A stretch of 64,000 bases of DNA from Paguma larvata (lineage: Eukaryota > Chordata > Mammalia > Carnivora > Viverridae), in NCBI GenBank assembly GCA_030068075.1, contig CM057826.1, forward strand, positions 45,600,558-45,664,557, written 5' to 3'. Positions 22,741 through 34,790 of this stretch are shown piece after piece. Position 1 is the first letter of the stretch. The number at the start of each line of letters is the position of its first letter. Both the position numbers and the translations under genes were made by a program. The notes beneath the pieces were generated by a model, which had not been told where the DNA came from, searched no databases, and saw only the letters and a program-made list of their open reading frames with translations.

Positions 22741-22790
22741 ATTTCTTTTTAATGTTTGTTTATTTTTTGAAAGAGAGAGAGAGAAGACAG
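22741..22790 (-). mobile_element. Can-SINE tail fragment, antisense
   Basis: TTTTTAATGTTTGTTTATTTTTTGAAAGAGAGAG is the reverse of a Can-SINE 3' end alone. The neighbouring full SINE lies immediately beside it, perhaps having inserted into or replaced the rest of the older copy. Confidence 0.65.
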
Positions 22791-22795
22791 ATTTT

Positions 22796-23656
22796 TTAAA
22801 GAATTTCTTTTGATAGGTATTTTTTTGATAAGATTTTTGAATATTTGCCTTTTCAGAGCAGCCTGTCCACTAGTAGATTGGGCAGAAACTACCACAGTCT
22901 ACCTTGATTGTAAAGACAAAGCACAGAAATTCTTTCTGCATTCAGAAAAATGAAGTTCAGAAGATGGACTGGCCTGCTAAAGATTGTTAGACATTTTCCG
23001 GTGATGCAGCATGTGTTGCTTCAAGCTAATCAATTTTCAAAACATGGGAAGAAATCTCTTTAGGTTCATTCAGTGAAATTTCGCCTTTTAAGTAGACTCT
23101 TACCTCTTGGGTGTGTCAGGAGTAGAGGGGAACATTCCAGGTGAGTATCCAGGGAAAGCTGCGTGTTCAGTGCAGGGAATCTTGTTTTAGCACGAAAGTG
23201 GCACCCAGGGTTTGCGAATATAACCTTGTCTTTAACTAGAATGTTCTCCTCTGATGAATCCAGATTTCTCCTTTGAGGTACTTATAAACATCTTTTTTTT
23301 TTTTTAATTTTTATTTGAAAACAAGTTTGTTTTCAAGTCTACCATTGTGCCATTTTGGTAAATGTATTTTAATTACTTAAATTACACAGTAATTCTTAAC
23401 AATTAGTTCTGTATATTGTGATGTTTGGTGACTCAAGCCAGCTGATGTATGCATCCAGATTTTAGCAGTTTCTGAGGATTTTCAGACGTCACACATGTAA
23501 ACGAATGTTGATGCTTATTTGCTTGGCAGTATTTCATCAGTTCTGTAGATTTCCTGTGGTGTTGGTGCGTTTTTTAGTGAAACAGACCCTTTTTTCCCAC
23601 ATATTTTTCATAATGCCATTATAGTTGTATAGAGTGACGATAAAACTATATTTTCT
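22796..23656. other. unique sequence with a 22-bp palindrome
   Basis: TTGAAAACAA at 23315-23324 and its exact reverse complement at 23327-23336 flank a 2-base loop, next to a T-rich run at 23293-23305. Otherwise unassigned. Confidence 0.4.
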
Positions 23657-23771
23657 AAGTTTTAAAAAATCTTAATTATTTAAGTAAAGTCTACACCCAA
23701 CTTGGGACTTGAACTTACAATCTAGAGGTCAAGAGTTGCATATTCTACAGACCGAACCAGCCAGGCTCCCC
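23657..23771 (-). mobile_element. older short Can-SINE type, antisense
   Basis: Minus-strand GGGGAGCCTGGCTGG head, AACTCTTGACCTC box and AGACTTTACTTAAATAATTAAG end. It lacks the long CT-rich 3' half of the felid-type copies, fitting an older carnivore SINE subfamily. Confidence 0.75.
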
Positions 23772-25254
23772 AAGAGTAACACATGAAGTTTTAATTAATA
23801 TTTCCTTCAAAAACTCAATGAGAGTCCATTATTGTATCAATTTAAGTTTTTTTCCTCGATGACAGATGACAGGTCTCCTTTTGACAAATGTTTAATTCAT
23901 AAAAGGCAAAATATTGTTGGATTAAATGCTATTTTTTTCGCCAATGCTCAACATGTTCTAAGAAGTAAAATGTGATTTAGTAGTTGACTCAAAGCCCACA
24001 TCTACTACTTTAATTCATGACAAGGTTTTTGTGCCATTCTTAACAAATCAGTATATAAAATTCAATAATTGAATTGGATTTTCTATATCCGGTAAGTTTT
24101 AGCTGCTTGGGGTTGAATCTCAAGGCCTTACTGCTGTTACAAATTCAGATTCCCTTGATGTCAGAGTAATCAACTGAGTTGGATTGTAGTGTGTAAGCTC
24201 TCTACTTCTACACTCGACTTGATAAATGGAAAGTGAAATACTGGCCTATAGGGTGTCATGCCCAGTCCTGATGTTGAATAATGTTATTCTGCTGTGGGTG
24301 GTAGTGATAAGTTATTTTGACATTACAAAGAATCTTTTTTATTTGAAATTTCATGATTTGAAATTTCCTTTAGCACTTAGTGGGCTTTCGTTAGATGCCG
24401 GATGCATCGATCCATGTCTTTATTTCATAGTTTAACACAAAAAATTCAGTTTTTCCATTTTAATGATGTGAGGCATATAAAACTGTACAAATGTCTCTTC
24501 CTTTATTTAGAAATAATCCGTGCCTTCCCACAGACACAACATAATAATGCTGAAATATTGACTAAAAACAAAAGAACCAAAGTATAATTTAAGCTTTATT
24601 ATATGATTTTAGTTTTCTAGCCCTCAGCAAAACTCCATCATAATGAACGATATGAGGTGTTGCACAGCAATATTAGAAGATAATTTATTATGATACACTA
24701 GGTCTGGAACTACTTTAGATGATCTCTAAAATTATTAGGCTACATTTGGAAAAAGTGTCAGGAAGTCAGTGAAGGTGGAATATTGTCCTTCCTAGTAGAC
24801 TTGCAGACATTCAAAGTGAAATTGAAATCTCTTAGAAAATGCTCAAATTCACTTTTCATTACATATTAAAATGGCCTTAGTTGCTCTATAACCATTAGCA
24901 ATTTAGTTGTATGATTTAAAGTGTGCATGAATAAATACATGGTTAATATTTTGGCGTTTCCTGGATATAAAACGTGTACAATATTAATACTTTGGCCCAA
25001 GCCCTTTTGAAGACCTCATTATTTCACAATATTATATTGAGTATGAATTAAAAACTGCTAATTGTACCTTGTCGAGGTCACATAGTAATGAAATTTTTGC
25101 TTGACAAAATGCTAGCTAAATTTTATATGAGAGAAACTTTAGAAGCCTTCAAGTTACAACAGAACATAGATAAATTTAAGTCTCTGTGTAAACTCAGACT
25201 AAATTCCATGGGAGTTCTTTAGGTGCAAAACAGTCTAAAACTAATTGTACTCAC
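23772..25254. other. unique AT-rich sequence
   Basis: No interspersed repeat or exon recognised over about 1.5 kb; it opens the insertion-poor interval described in the findings. Confidence 0.45.
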
Positions 25255-25420
25255 TCGGATTTGCATAATGCTTGGTAATTTTCATAGCTCTTTCTTATCC
25301 TGTTTCACATTTGATCTTCACACTGTGCCCGAGAGGATAGTAAGATGGGTATTATCCTCTCTAATTTGTAATCCCCTTGTTCAATTGTGGTCTAAGAGGA
25401 ACCTGCCTAATACCGAATCC
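25255..25420 (-). mobile_element. probable MIR-type SINE, antisense
   Basis: CATTTGATCTTCACACTGTGCCCGAGAGGATAGTAAGATGGGTATTATCC matches the reversed MIR core at modest identity. Confidence 0.5.
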
Positions 25421-25699
25421 CACTGCAGAGATAAGGTTCCAGTGTATTTGCTGGACTTTCTCCTTGTGCTATTCTGACTTTAGGTCACTGGAGTACAGAC
25501 CTCTCTATAATTTCCGTGCTTTGGATTGAGCTCTATGGTTATTTTTATGCTAATATCCATATGCAGTTATGGTTAAAATTTTCACTAAAGTTGTTGATTT
25601 TGACGTGAAAGCAAATTTTTTCCTTAGGGAATCATGCTGAGTAATCAAGTATCCCATCTGCTGTGAGTAACAGGTATTTAAACAGTACAGCATAAATGG

Positions 25700-25925
25700 T
25701 AAGATCTTGATTCTTTCTAGAGCAAGACCTGGCTTTGATTATTTTGGTCCTTAGCCTTGGCAAACTTTTTAATCTCTCCAAACTTCGGTTTCTTCAGCTT
25801 TAAAAGGGAAATAATGCTGGTTAGTACCTCATTCAGTTCTGAGATTCAACGGGATGATTCATATACATGAATCAGATACAATGATATGGAATAAGCATTG
25901 AGCAAATGTTCATGGCCTCTGTTTT
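25700..25925 (+). mobile_element. MIR SINE, sense
   Basis: AGCAAGACCTGGCTTTGATT, CCTTGGCAAACTTTTTAATCTCTCC, TTCAGCTTTAAAAGGGAAATAATG and GAGATTCAACGGGATGATTCATA follow the MIR consensus in order; a near-complete copy. Confidence 0.8.
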
Positions 25926-28220
25926 TTCTTTAAAATGTGGTGTAGCCTAGGAAGGAAGGAAAAAGGTATGTGGAATATTGTATAGTTTTTTATTTTACAC
26001 ATATTTTCATGTAATCTAATAAAGAACAAGTAACCTACTGAGAATATGTATACCTTCCCCATATAAATCAGTGAACAAACTTGTTTTTAATTTTTTGGCA
26101 GACTTAAGAAACCAATTAGCTTGGTAATATATATTCAACTTTAATGGGCAAGTAAATAATTAATGTTATTGCCTTTGTAAATTTAGCTTTTCAGTTATAA
26201 ATTAACGTAATTAAAAGAGTAATGTTTCAGTATGCATTCTACTAGCCAAATTTAAATCAAGCAATTAAACTGTAGGTTTTCTGCACCAAATGAGCTCAGC
26301 TCATAATGAGACAGACGACAGACGTAAATTTGTTTTTTCATGGTCAGGTTCATTACAAAAACAGGAAGGAAAATACTTGTAGCACATGTAATCAAGTAAA
26401 TTATCCCAAGCACCATGAATTGTTTTTTTCTAGGTCTTCTACCTGAAATTCAGAACTTAAACACTGTCATTTTTTTTCCCCGCCTCCTGAAGAATGAGCT
26501 CTACTTGCAAAAGGGTCACTTAGGTTTTTGTCAGAGTATTTTTGTGTTGGTAACTACCTGCAGGAATCCAAATCTCTGAAGAGGGAGAGGCTTGTGTGTG
26601 GGGGACAGGACCTCAGAACCAAAGCCGAGATCATTTACATGAAAAATGAACCCTTTTGCGTGATGCGGATTCGAAAGGCCAGCTGTGTGATAATTGTGTG
26701 GCAGTGGTGATGGAGAGAAAGGTCTGAGGAGGTCACTGCTGTGCTCTGAATCCACTGACATGAATAGAGAAAGGTATAGAGCAGTAGCTTGTCTTCTCCC
26801 TGAGAAGTGAAGCAGGTGTATGTTTCCCCCCTTTGAAATCAGCCCTGTGGAGTACTATCAAACAGATTTTAATCTAAAACTACATATTTTGTGACGATGT
26901 TGTTCCAAGCTGAATGAATAAAAAATGGGACTTGCCAGGTGAGGATAATTGAACTGCAGACATTTTTAATCTTTAAGAAATACTGGTATGTAATTAAACA
27001 TGCACTGACTAATGATCTATATTTAACAGCTCGCCACTTTGAAGCACTACTAAAAGTAAAATTCCCAGGGCATATTAGAATGGGCACATGTATCCCATTA
27101 ATCTTTTTGCAGATAAACACAACTGCTTCTTTTTGCTCACTGATGCATAAAGTTCCACCCCTCCCTTTAGTGATGGTGAGCTTATTGAAACACCCCGTTT
27201 TGATATTTGTCTTTAATTTGTTCCATCTCTAGTGATGCATTATTTTAGTGTTTGCAATATCTTAAGAGTGAAAGACTTGAATTCTTTGCTAGTAACTTTT
27301 GGGAAATGTGTATCCTATTGATTATGGTCCTTTTTGGTTACAGAACACATTTCTTCCCCTTGATGACCATGTGATATGCTCCTAGTCCCCTTAGGTCCAG
27401 TAAAGAGTTTTTCTAAGTGCAGTATACGGCCACTCCATTTTATTTTTCTGGATAGCATTTTTATTTTTTTTCCAGAGCCCCTGTCAGTTTACTTCCGATA
27501 CCTGTTACGGATATTAAAAGCAAATAAATTTGGAAATCACAAGTAACTTCTATTTCTCATTCGCCCATCAAATTACCTTGGAATAAGTCTAGAAGTCACT
27601 GGTTCTAAATCTTATTTTGGATCAGAAGCTGTGGGCCTTCTCCTTAGGAAAGTGGAAATAACAAAAGGTTTTGCATAAATTGACGGGGGTTCATGGAACA
27701 CCTAGGAGCTCATCCCTGGTTTCAAGTTTAAACCTTTATGATTAGAAGTATCAAGACTGGCAGTTCCAATTCAATAGTTCTCTCTAAAATGTTCTAAATT
27801 ACAACTCTTCTTGTTCTAAATTAGACTGTATTAATGGTCCATGTTGGTCATATTAACTTAAATTTGTGATTTCTGCTTTGCAAAATGCTAGTAATTTTTC
27901 CAAGTTAAACCAAACACCACTTGTTCCATGAAGCTCCCTGTCTTCTCTTGAACCCTCGTGTGAACCAAAAGTAGGCAACCTTTCTGTCATTGTCACATTC
28001 AACTCTTATCACCCCTTATAGCTGTATCTTTCATGAAAGTTCCTGTGTTTGACTATGTTACAGTTGTATTTCCACCACCATTTTCAACTTCCTTATGGAA
28101 ACTGAAATCCTGGTTATTTTTTTTTTCCATCACATGTTTTCATTTACATAGTGTTAATAGTAAATGCTATAGAAACGTGCTTTTCTAAACAAGAATAACT
28201 GAAAGAAGTTTGGGCGCTAA
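25926..28220. other. unique sequence; possible conserved non-coding block near 26060-26330
   Basis: About 2.3 kb with no retroelement. The 26060-26330 part is AT-rich but of high complexity, with several ATTA/TAAT cores (ACCAATTAGC, AATAATTAATG, AACGTAATTAAAAG, GCAATTAAAC). The frames at 26528-26761 and 26869-27232 have no exon support. Confidence 0.4.
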
Positions 28221-28231
28221 CATGGTTGCCT

Positions 28232-28450
28232 CTTTTTTTAAAAATTTTTTTTCTTTAACGTTTTTATTTTATTTTTGAGAGACAGAGTGTGAGCAAGGGA
28301 AGGACAGAGAGAGAGCGAGACACACAATCTGAAGCAGGCTCCAGGCTCTGAGCTGTCAGCACAGAGCCCGTCGCGGGGCCGAACTCACAGACCGTGAGAT
28401 CACGACCTGAGCCGAAGTCTGCCGCTCAACCTACTGAGCCACCCAGGCGC
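28232..28450 (-). mobile_element. Can-SINE (felid type), antisense, young
   Basis: Very close to consensus with CpG sites kept (CCCGTCGCGGGGCC). Perfect 11-bp target duplication CATGGTTGCCT at 28221-28231 and 28451-28461. It is the only lineage-specific insertion between 23.8 and 34.3 kb. Confidence 0.96.
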
Positions 28451-28814
28451 CATGGTTGCCTGTTAAAATGTGCACCACCTTACTGCCTGAGATAGAAATG
28501 TGTGAGATGTTATAAGGCAGTAGAGTAGCTTCAATTGTTTATTATGACATGGGCACTGGTTGCTGTATTTGATAAAAATAATGAGGATATTATTTAATTT
28601 GATGAATTGGTATATGGTAGGCAATAGTTTGTATATTTTGCAATAGAGAAACTAATCCACTGATTGTATCAATTATTATGACAGAAAAGATGCATGCCTT
28701 CTAGTAGGTATCATTGCTTCATTTTAATGTTGATTTTGAAAGTTACAAGTTAATGACTTTTTACTATTTGTATTCTGTAGTATTATCTACTGACGTTAAT
28801 ATATCTTTGTGAAG

Positions 28815-28995
28815 CAGCAAGGTATAGGTTTTAAGAGCTTGTTCTGTGGAATCAGGAAGTGAGGACTCTTGCTTCTTAATATTTAGACTGAATTTTCAAA
28901 ACCGTAAAATGGGGATAATGGTAACTGAGTATAGTTTGTCATGAAGCTGGATGCCTTGTACACATACCACACATTAAATAAATAGGATCTGTTAT
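28815..28995 (+). mobile_element. MIR SINE, sense
   Basis: AGCAGCAAGGTATAGGTTTTAAGAGCTTG, GAATCAGGAAGTGAGGACTC and AAAACCGTAAAATGGGGATAATGG match the MIR head and core; the 3' part is weaker. Confidence 0.75.
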
Positions 28996-30059
28996 TAGTA
29001 GGGAAAGTTGCTTGGTATTAATTTTCATAATTCTATGGAATATATCTTTATGGTGTCCTTAATTTTATTTATTTGAAACAGCTTTTTAAAACTCCTAATT
29101 CTATTTCCTTTAAGGATCTTGAGGGCATTGATAATTACCTTGGGTAGTATTCAGATCTACAGATGAAGTTTCTATCAAATCTTAGTGCCTTTCTAAGCAA
29201 ATGTTTGTTTTTATTTAATACATTTTGACGAGCTGTGTATATACAAAAATGGAAACTAAGGGATATGAGGGCTCATCAGGTTCAGTACTTAGCTTCACTG
29301 TGAGTGCATCAAGCCAACATGGTGGGGGCGGTGGCATTGAAATGCTCCGTAGTTTAGTGTTGCAGGTTTGTTACTCTCTGGTAACTTACTAGTCCATAGG
29401 GTAATGGAAAGTAACTCCTTTTGCAGTAGTCTAGTTATTTCCTACGAACAATAGTAATAATGGCACCAAATACTCAGTGTGCTGATATACCATGTCTCCA
29501 GGAATGAACACCTTGTTTTATAGTATTGGCCACTTTTAAGAGTGTACATATTCCCTACATGTTTGATTTCAAGTTACATAATTTAACAACCAGCTTACAA
29601 AATTCCTGGAAATGGAGCAGAACTCTTGCTAGCTGGCTTCAGCTTACCGGAACAGATTCTTTGATCTCATCTCTCTAGTTGCTTGCCTTCATGTGAAGTA
29701 AAAGTTCCCTTCTTTAGGACACCCTCTTTCTTTTCTTCCCCTTCCTTCACCTCTTGTCTCACTGACTTCATCGGTTTCCTTTGAGATTCTAGACTCCTGT
29801 GCAGATTTCATTGACTTGGTTTTGGTTCTTATCTGATTTTTCAGTGGTAGGGTGATGCAGTGGGGAAGTAGAGGGGGAAGGAGAGGAGGGGGAGCCATGC
29901 AACACAGCAGTCTCCCTCTTAACTTTACAAATGGTTTAATCTGTTTTAATTCCTTAATGTAGCCTCATGGTTCAGTATGGTCTCATCCCACTTCATTATT
30001 CCATTGAGAGTGGTTATAATGCTCCATCCTGAAAATGTGTAACTCCTTCATCTATATAC
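28996..30059. other. unique sequence, nothing recognised
   Basis: Non-coding; no repeat assigned. The 69-codon minus-strand frame at 29689-29898 lies over a purine-biased stretch. Confidence 0.4.
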
Positions 30060-30300
30060 GACTTCTTTAAGTTCCTTGAAAGCACAGCGTTCTCTCTTCC
30101 AGGATCTCCTTCACCTTTCTTGCCCTCTTCTTAGGTTTTCATCCAGGTAAACACTCTTCAGCCTCACAGCTCAAGACCACTCCCCTCTCTGCGACGACCC
30201 AAATGAAGGTTATCCTTTGGTGATCCCACACAGCCTGGTACTTAACTCCATCAAACCAGTTTTTGTATCTCACTTATTTGTCAACACAGAGATGAGAGTT
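30060..30300 (+). mobile_element. probable L2 LINE fragment, sense
   Basis: CAGCTCAAGACCACTCCCCTC, GGTGATCCCACACAGCCTGG and TTTTGTATCTCACTTATTTG loosely follow the L2 ORF2 end (AGCTCAAGTGCCACCTCC... to ...CACTTAT). Confidence 0.4.
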
Positions 30301-30349
30301 TGAAAGGCACTGCATGTATATTTGCCAAATGAGAAACCATGGCTTTTGA

Positions 30350-30445
30350 GAGCACTTAGAGATTAGGAATCAGGAGATTGTGCATCATTTGGGGCAAGTC
30401 AGAAGATCTTTAAGACTTCGTTTTTTCCGTGTATACAATATTGGG
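30350..30445 (+). mobile_element. possible MIR fragment, sense
   Basis: AGCACTTAGAGATTAGGAATCAGG and GGGGCAAGTCAGAAGATCTTTAAGACTTCG resemble the MIR head and core. Confidence 0.45.
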
Positions 30446-30554
30446 CATTTCTGTTTTCACATTATCAGGAACTACCAGCTCACCTGTGCTTTGATGACCA
30501 GTGTCAAAGTGTAACATTTAACATATCCCTTTGGGCCTGAATTCCTTTAAGATC

Positions 30555-30745
30555 TAAGAAGCAACATTGTGACATGGTTATAGGTGTGGAATCTGGATTC
30601 AAACCATCTTGGTAGAAATCCCAGTACTGCTCCTTCAGGCAAGTTGCTTGGTGTCCTCTCCTGTGAAGTGGAGGTGATGATAGAACCTTCCTAATAAGTT
30701 ATGAAGAAGAACTGAGTCAGTACTTATGAATAGGACTTATATCTT
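30555..30745 (+). mobile_element. MIR SINE, sense
   Basis: GTGTGGAATCTGGATTCAAACC, CAGGCAAGTTGCTTGGTGTCC, GTGAAGTGGAGGTGATGATAG and CCTAATAAGTTATGAAGAAG match MIR in order. Confidence 0.75.
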
Positions 30746-31499
30746 TTTCCACTCACCTAGAGTGTTCTTTCCCTCCTCTGCTTACAACGCACTTGTAATT
30801 CCTTCCGTGGGTTCTGGGAGGTGGTACAACATTGGACTAGTTGTCAGCCTTTAGCGCAATGATTTTGAGAAAGCATGGGGCACTTTCTTGTTCTGTTTCC
30901 TCTCAGAATTGAGCGACTTCATGTACATTGGCAGTTTTACTTTTCAAACAAGTACTCTTTCCCTGTATTATCCAAAATAACTTTTCAAATTAATGTAGTG
31001 ATTTGTTCCATTCTAAGGGGTAATTATCTGTAATGTTTTATTTTTAGAGTAATATCCAGTAATTTTCAGAAGCTGGAGCTTGTCATAAAATCATTGAAAG
31101 ATAAGTAATTTTCTTCTAACTACTCCAGGAGAGTAGCTCAATTGATTCCAATCGTGCTTGAGAAGTGAGTTTAGCATGCAGGTTGCCAGTTTTTACACAC
31201 AGTGAGGATACATATGTTAAAAAGTGAGAATTGGGGTGGGGAGGGAATTATGAGGAAATAAGTAAATGAGAGAAGCTTATTAGAAAATAAGGGCATACTT
31301 CCACTACTGAAGGAAGGAAATGACTTTTATATCCATGGAATATCTGGAATTTCTCTGAACTGGTAAACCCTGACCTCCTCATGAATGAGGGGGGAGAAAA
31401 GAGAGTCCAGGTCCTCAACAGATGACCTCCAAATTATTTTGATACCTTTTTGAGGGCGTGTGGAACAAAGATCATACCTCCTGTTTATAGTGTGCTGAA
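30746..31499. other. unique sequence, nothing recognised
   Basis: No assignable repeat or exon. Confidence 0.4.
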
Positions 31500-31840
31500 G
31501 ACCAGAGACCAGACAGGGAGTGGTTGGTGTATCACAGAAACAGAAGAGTGGCTAGTATGGCAGGTGCGTATTAACTAGGTAGAAGTGGAGAATACAAGAT
31601 GAGACCAGCAAAATGGGCCCGACGTCAGATCTTCTAAACTACAGTGAGGACTTGAGATTTTATTCTAAAGTTGTGGGAAACCTTTGGAAAGTTTAAGCTG
31701 AGGAGTGAAAATGACTTAGGTTTAAAAGCTCATTCCTGCTATAGGGAAGAAAAAGGGGCGGGGTCAGCCCAAGATGGGTTGATGAGAGACCGTTGAGAAG
31801 GTGGTAGAAGTAGTCCCAGACGAGTGGAGATGTGCTTGTA
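31500..31840 (-). mobile_element. L2 LINE fragment, antisense
   Basis: GAGTGGCTAGTATGGCAGG, GAGGACTTGAGATTTTATTCTAAAG, GCTGAGGAGTGAAAATGACTT and GGTGGTAGAAGTAGTCCCAGACG follow the antisense L2 order (GGATTTTATTCTAAG, GCAGGGGAGTGACATGA, GCAGTAGTCCAGGCG). Confidence 0.65.
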
Positions 31841-32624
31841 AGGGCTCCTTCTAGGAGAGGAGAGTGGACTGTAGAGGGAGAGGCCTCCTCCAAGTGAGAG
31901 GCATTGCAGGTAAGCTGCTTAGTGGCAGTCATGCTGGCTGGTGAGAAAGATGCTGGGTGGCTCTTTGTGTGAAAGCATTTAGAAAAGCAACGGGTAGTCT
32001 GTATGCACACACATGTGTGCATTGACAGGGTAGAGTGTGTAAATTTGTTCGTTAAAACTGGAGGCTAGAGGTAGAATTATATTTATGCTTTCTTATGTAA
32101 TTGTGAACAAGTTCAAGGATTGACGCTTGTGTTCTCCTTTTTAATAAACCATTTTTCCTCTCGGAAATTTCTCAACTTAAAACTTTCAGGAAGCAAACTA
32201 TAAAATTGAGATAGAAGTTTTTGGACTTCAGCCAAATGGTTCATGTAAGTTCATGAACATCACTTGGTGCCAGATGGCTAAGAACAATTATCAGGCATTT
32301 CTTTCAACTGTAATGTTTTCAGAGAACTTTATGATAAGCGGCTAATTTAACTTCACACATGCCTAGTAAGAAGTGAGGGGAAAAAATAATAGCTATCTAA
32401 GCCACAATTATGTAATTCACACAGCTCTGTGGGTTCTTAATAAATATTAAGTAATGACTTAGCTTGTACTATGGTGGGAAACAGATGGTCTGTAAAGGTT
32501 TAGGATCCGCAAACCTGTATTCCCAGTACTTCATACCTGGACTTAAGGAATCGTTTGGACTTTCTTTGCATTTGTTGTAAAAATCAAAACAAGATGCTAG
32601 ACCTGACTTGTGATCTTTTCTCCT
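31841..32624. other. unique sequence, nothing recognised
   Basis: Possible further L2 decay at the left edge; otherwise unassigned. Confidence 0.4.
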
Positions 32625-32760
32625 TTCAAAACTGGGTATTATTCCTCTTTCACAGCATGGAAAACTGGGGCTGCATGAGTAGGTGGATTGTTTTAAGTTT
32701 GAGGAACAGGGATTTGGTTCAAAGCTTTGAGTGACTCTGTAGTCCTTGTTTTGAAGTCAG
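32625..32760 (-). mobile_element. MIR SINE, antisense
   Basis: GGGTATTATTCCTCTTTCACAGCATGGAAAACTGGGG and GGATTTGGTTCAAAGC match the reversed MIR core and tRNA-like part. Confidence 0.65.
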
Positions 32761-33299
32761 ATGACAGCTTTCCTCTCCTTGCGGTGGCAACCAGGCTCTT
32801 CCTCGCTGGGCCCTTGGCCCGCCCACAGTGTGTATCTGTGTTGTTTTAGAAACTTTCCAAAATCTGCCCCTTGATGGGGCTAAATATGTTTCTAGATCTA
32901 ATCCTTCTGGTTTCTAATGTGATTTCAGCGAAAGTTTATTTCCAATGCAGTGGTTTTGCAATTACAGCAGAGTCTCAGCTTATGTGCATTTAATTTATGC
33001 AAATTCAACTGTACGTGCATAGCAAATGAAAAGAGAACCATAGTGCAGAGGATTCTGTTCCTTGCAATGAGCACATACCCCAGAGGAAGAGGGGCTGCAT
33101 TCTGCTCTTCTAGTGCTTGTCCCAGTCTTTGGCCCCCCTGTAGGGCAAGAATTTGGTCCGACTGAAGTTGTTTCCCTTAATCATATTTCCTTTTCACACG
33201 ATAAGGCCTTTAAGATGAGTCTTCACTTTTTTTATTGTTGAACCTAAAGAACCTTGTGTTGTAAAACAGAAAGAAGGTTTTTGTTTGCCCCTCTGGATC
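32761..33299. other. unique sequence, nothing recognised
   Basis: Locally GC-richer (about 32760-32880 and 33070-33160) but with few CpG sites, so not a CpG island. No exon recognised. Confidence 0.4.
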
Positions 33300-33425
33300 T
33301 GTTCATTTAACAAATACTAAATGAGCATTTATTATGTAGCAGCACTGTTACAGGTGCTAGAATACTACCGGCAGTACAGTGAACTACTAAAATAGATCGC
33401 GTGCCCTCAGAAATTAGAGGACAGT
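33300..33425 (-). mobile_element. L2 3' end, antisense
   Basis: GTTCATTTAACAAATACTAAATGAGC, TTATTATGTAGCAGCACTGTTACAGGTGC and GTGCCCTCAGAAATTAGAGG match the reversed L2 3' end. Confidence 0.75.
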
Positions 33426-33529
33426 GGCTTCTCAAATCTATCAGTTAACATGCTACCTTCCTAAGATATTTTGAAGAATGATGTTGGTTTTATGTGGTTT
33501 TCACTTTGCTGATTTTTAACATTAAATCC

Positions 33530-34230
33530 CTCCGTACAACCATTTTGAAGACACTTTGGTAATTTTTTAAAAAACTAAATGTATACTTACTTTATGATCT
33601 AGTGATTATGCTCCTTGATTTTACCCCAAAGAGTTGAAAACGTATGTCCATAGTACAGAAACCTCCTGAGTGTTTAGGGAAGGTTTATTCATGATTGCCA
33701 AAACTTGAAAGCAACCAAGATACCTTTCAGGAGGTGAATGGGTACAGAAACTATGATAGATCCAGACAGTGGAATATGATTCAGTGCTGTAAAGAAATGA
33801 GCTGTCAAACCATGAAAAAAGCTGGAGAAAACTTAAATGTGTATTGCTAAATGACAGGAACCAATTTGAAAAGGCTACATACTGTGGGATCTTAACTACT
33901 CTGGAAAAGGTAAAACTATAGCAATATTTAAAAAGCTTAGTGGTTGTCAAGGATTAGAGGTAAGAGAGGGACGAACAGATAGAGTGCAGTGGATTTTTAG
34001 GACAATGAAAATTTTCTGTCTAAATACTGTGATGATGAAGACCTGCCATTAAACATGTGTCAAAGCCCATGAGTGTGTAAGACCAAGAGGGAAGCCTATG
34101 GTACCCTGTCGATTTTGGGTGGTGGTGATGGATCAGTGTAATGGGTCATCGAAGGGAACAGGTGGACCACTGACTCAGGATGTTGTTGATGGGAGTGGCC
34201 ATGCATGCTTAGGAAGAGGAAACCTGTGAG
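33530..34230 (+). mobile_element. LINE-1 3' end, sense
   Basis: GATCTAGTGATTATGCTCC, TTTATTCATGATTGCCAAAAC, GGTGAATGGGTACAGAAACTATG, CAGTGGAATATGATTCAGTGC and later CATGTGTCAAAGCCCATGAG give ORF2-end and 3'-UTR landmarks in order. Old; no open frame. Confidence 0.75.
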
Positions 34231-34300
34231 AGCTCTCTGCATTCTCTGCTCCAGTTTGCTGTCAACCTGACACTGCTGTTAATGTTTATATATCAAACCT

Positions 34301-34490
34301 GGGGGCGCCTGGGTGGCTCAGTCGGTTAAGCTTCCCACTTTGGCTCAGGTCATGATCTCATGGTTCAGGAGTTCAAGCCCTGCATCTGGCTCTAAGCTCT
34401 CAGCCCAGAGCCCATTCAGATTCTCTGTCTCTCTCTCCCTCTCTCCTACTGGCACTCTTTTTTTCTCAAAAAATAAACATTAAGAAATAA
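34301..34490 (+). mobile_element. Can-SINE (felid type), sense
   Basis: Begins GGGGGCGCCTGGGTGGCTCA, near consensus in the head, weaker in the CT-rich part, ending CTCAAAAAATAAACATT. Only a very short possible target duplication (AAACC). Confidence 0.93.
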
Positions 34491-34629
34491 ACCCCTTTTC
34501 CTCTCAGGCACCTCCACATTAACCACAACTCCTTATGTGTCCTATATATTCTTAATAGCTTTTTGATAATTGACAGAATGCAGGTGTTTGGTTACGCCAG
34601 GATCATGGAAGTATTTGGAAAGATGCTAT

Positions 34630-34790
34630 TTGGTAAGGCATGGTCCTGCCAGATTGGTATCAGGCAGTAGAGAGCTGGATCCTTTTCATGCATCTGACCC
34701 CAATCAATTTTGTGACTTTAGACAAGCCACTTTTCTCATCTGCAAAAAGTGGGTTCCTACTGGCTGATCCCTAGGATCCTGTCCAGTCCT
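34630..34790 (+). mobile_element. possible MIR fragment, sense
   Basis: TTTGTGACTTTAGACAAGCCACTTTTCTCATCTGCAAAAAGTGGG matches the MIR core; the flanks are weak. Confidence 0.5.

Noticed and set aside
32760..33160. CpG island or promoter
   Set aside because: GC is only moderately raised and CpG dinucleotides are few.
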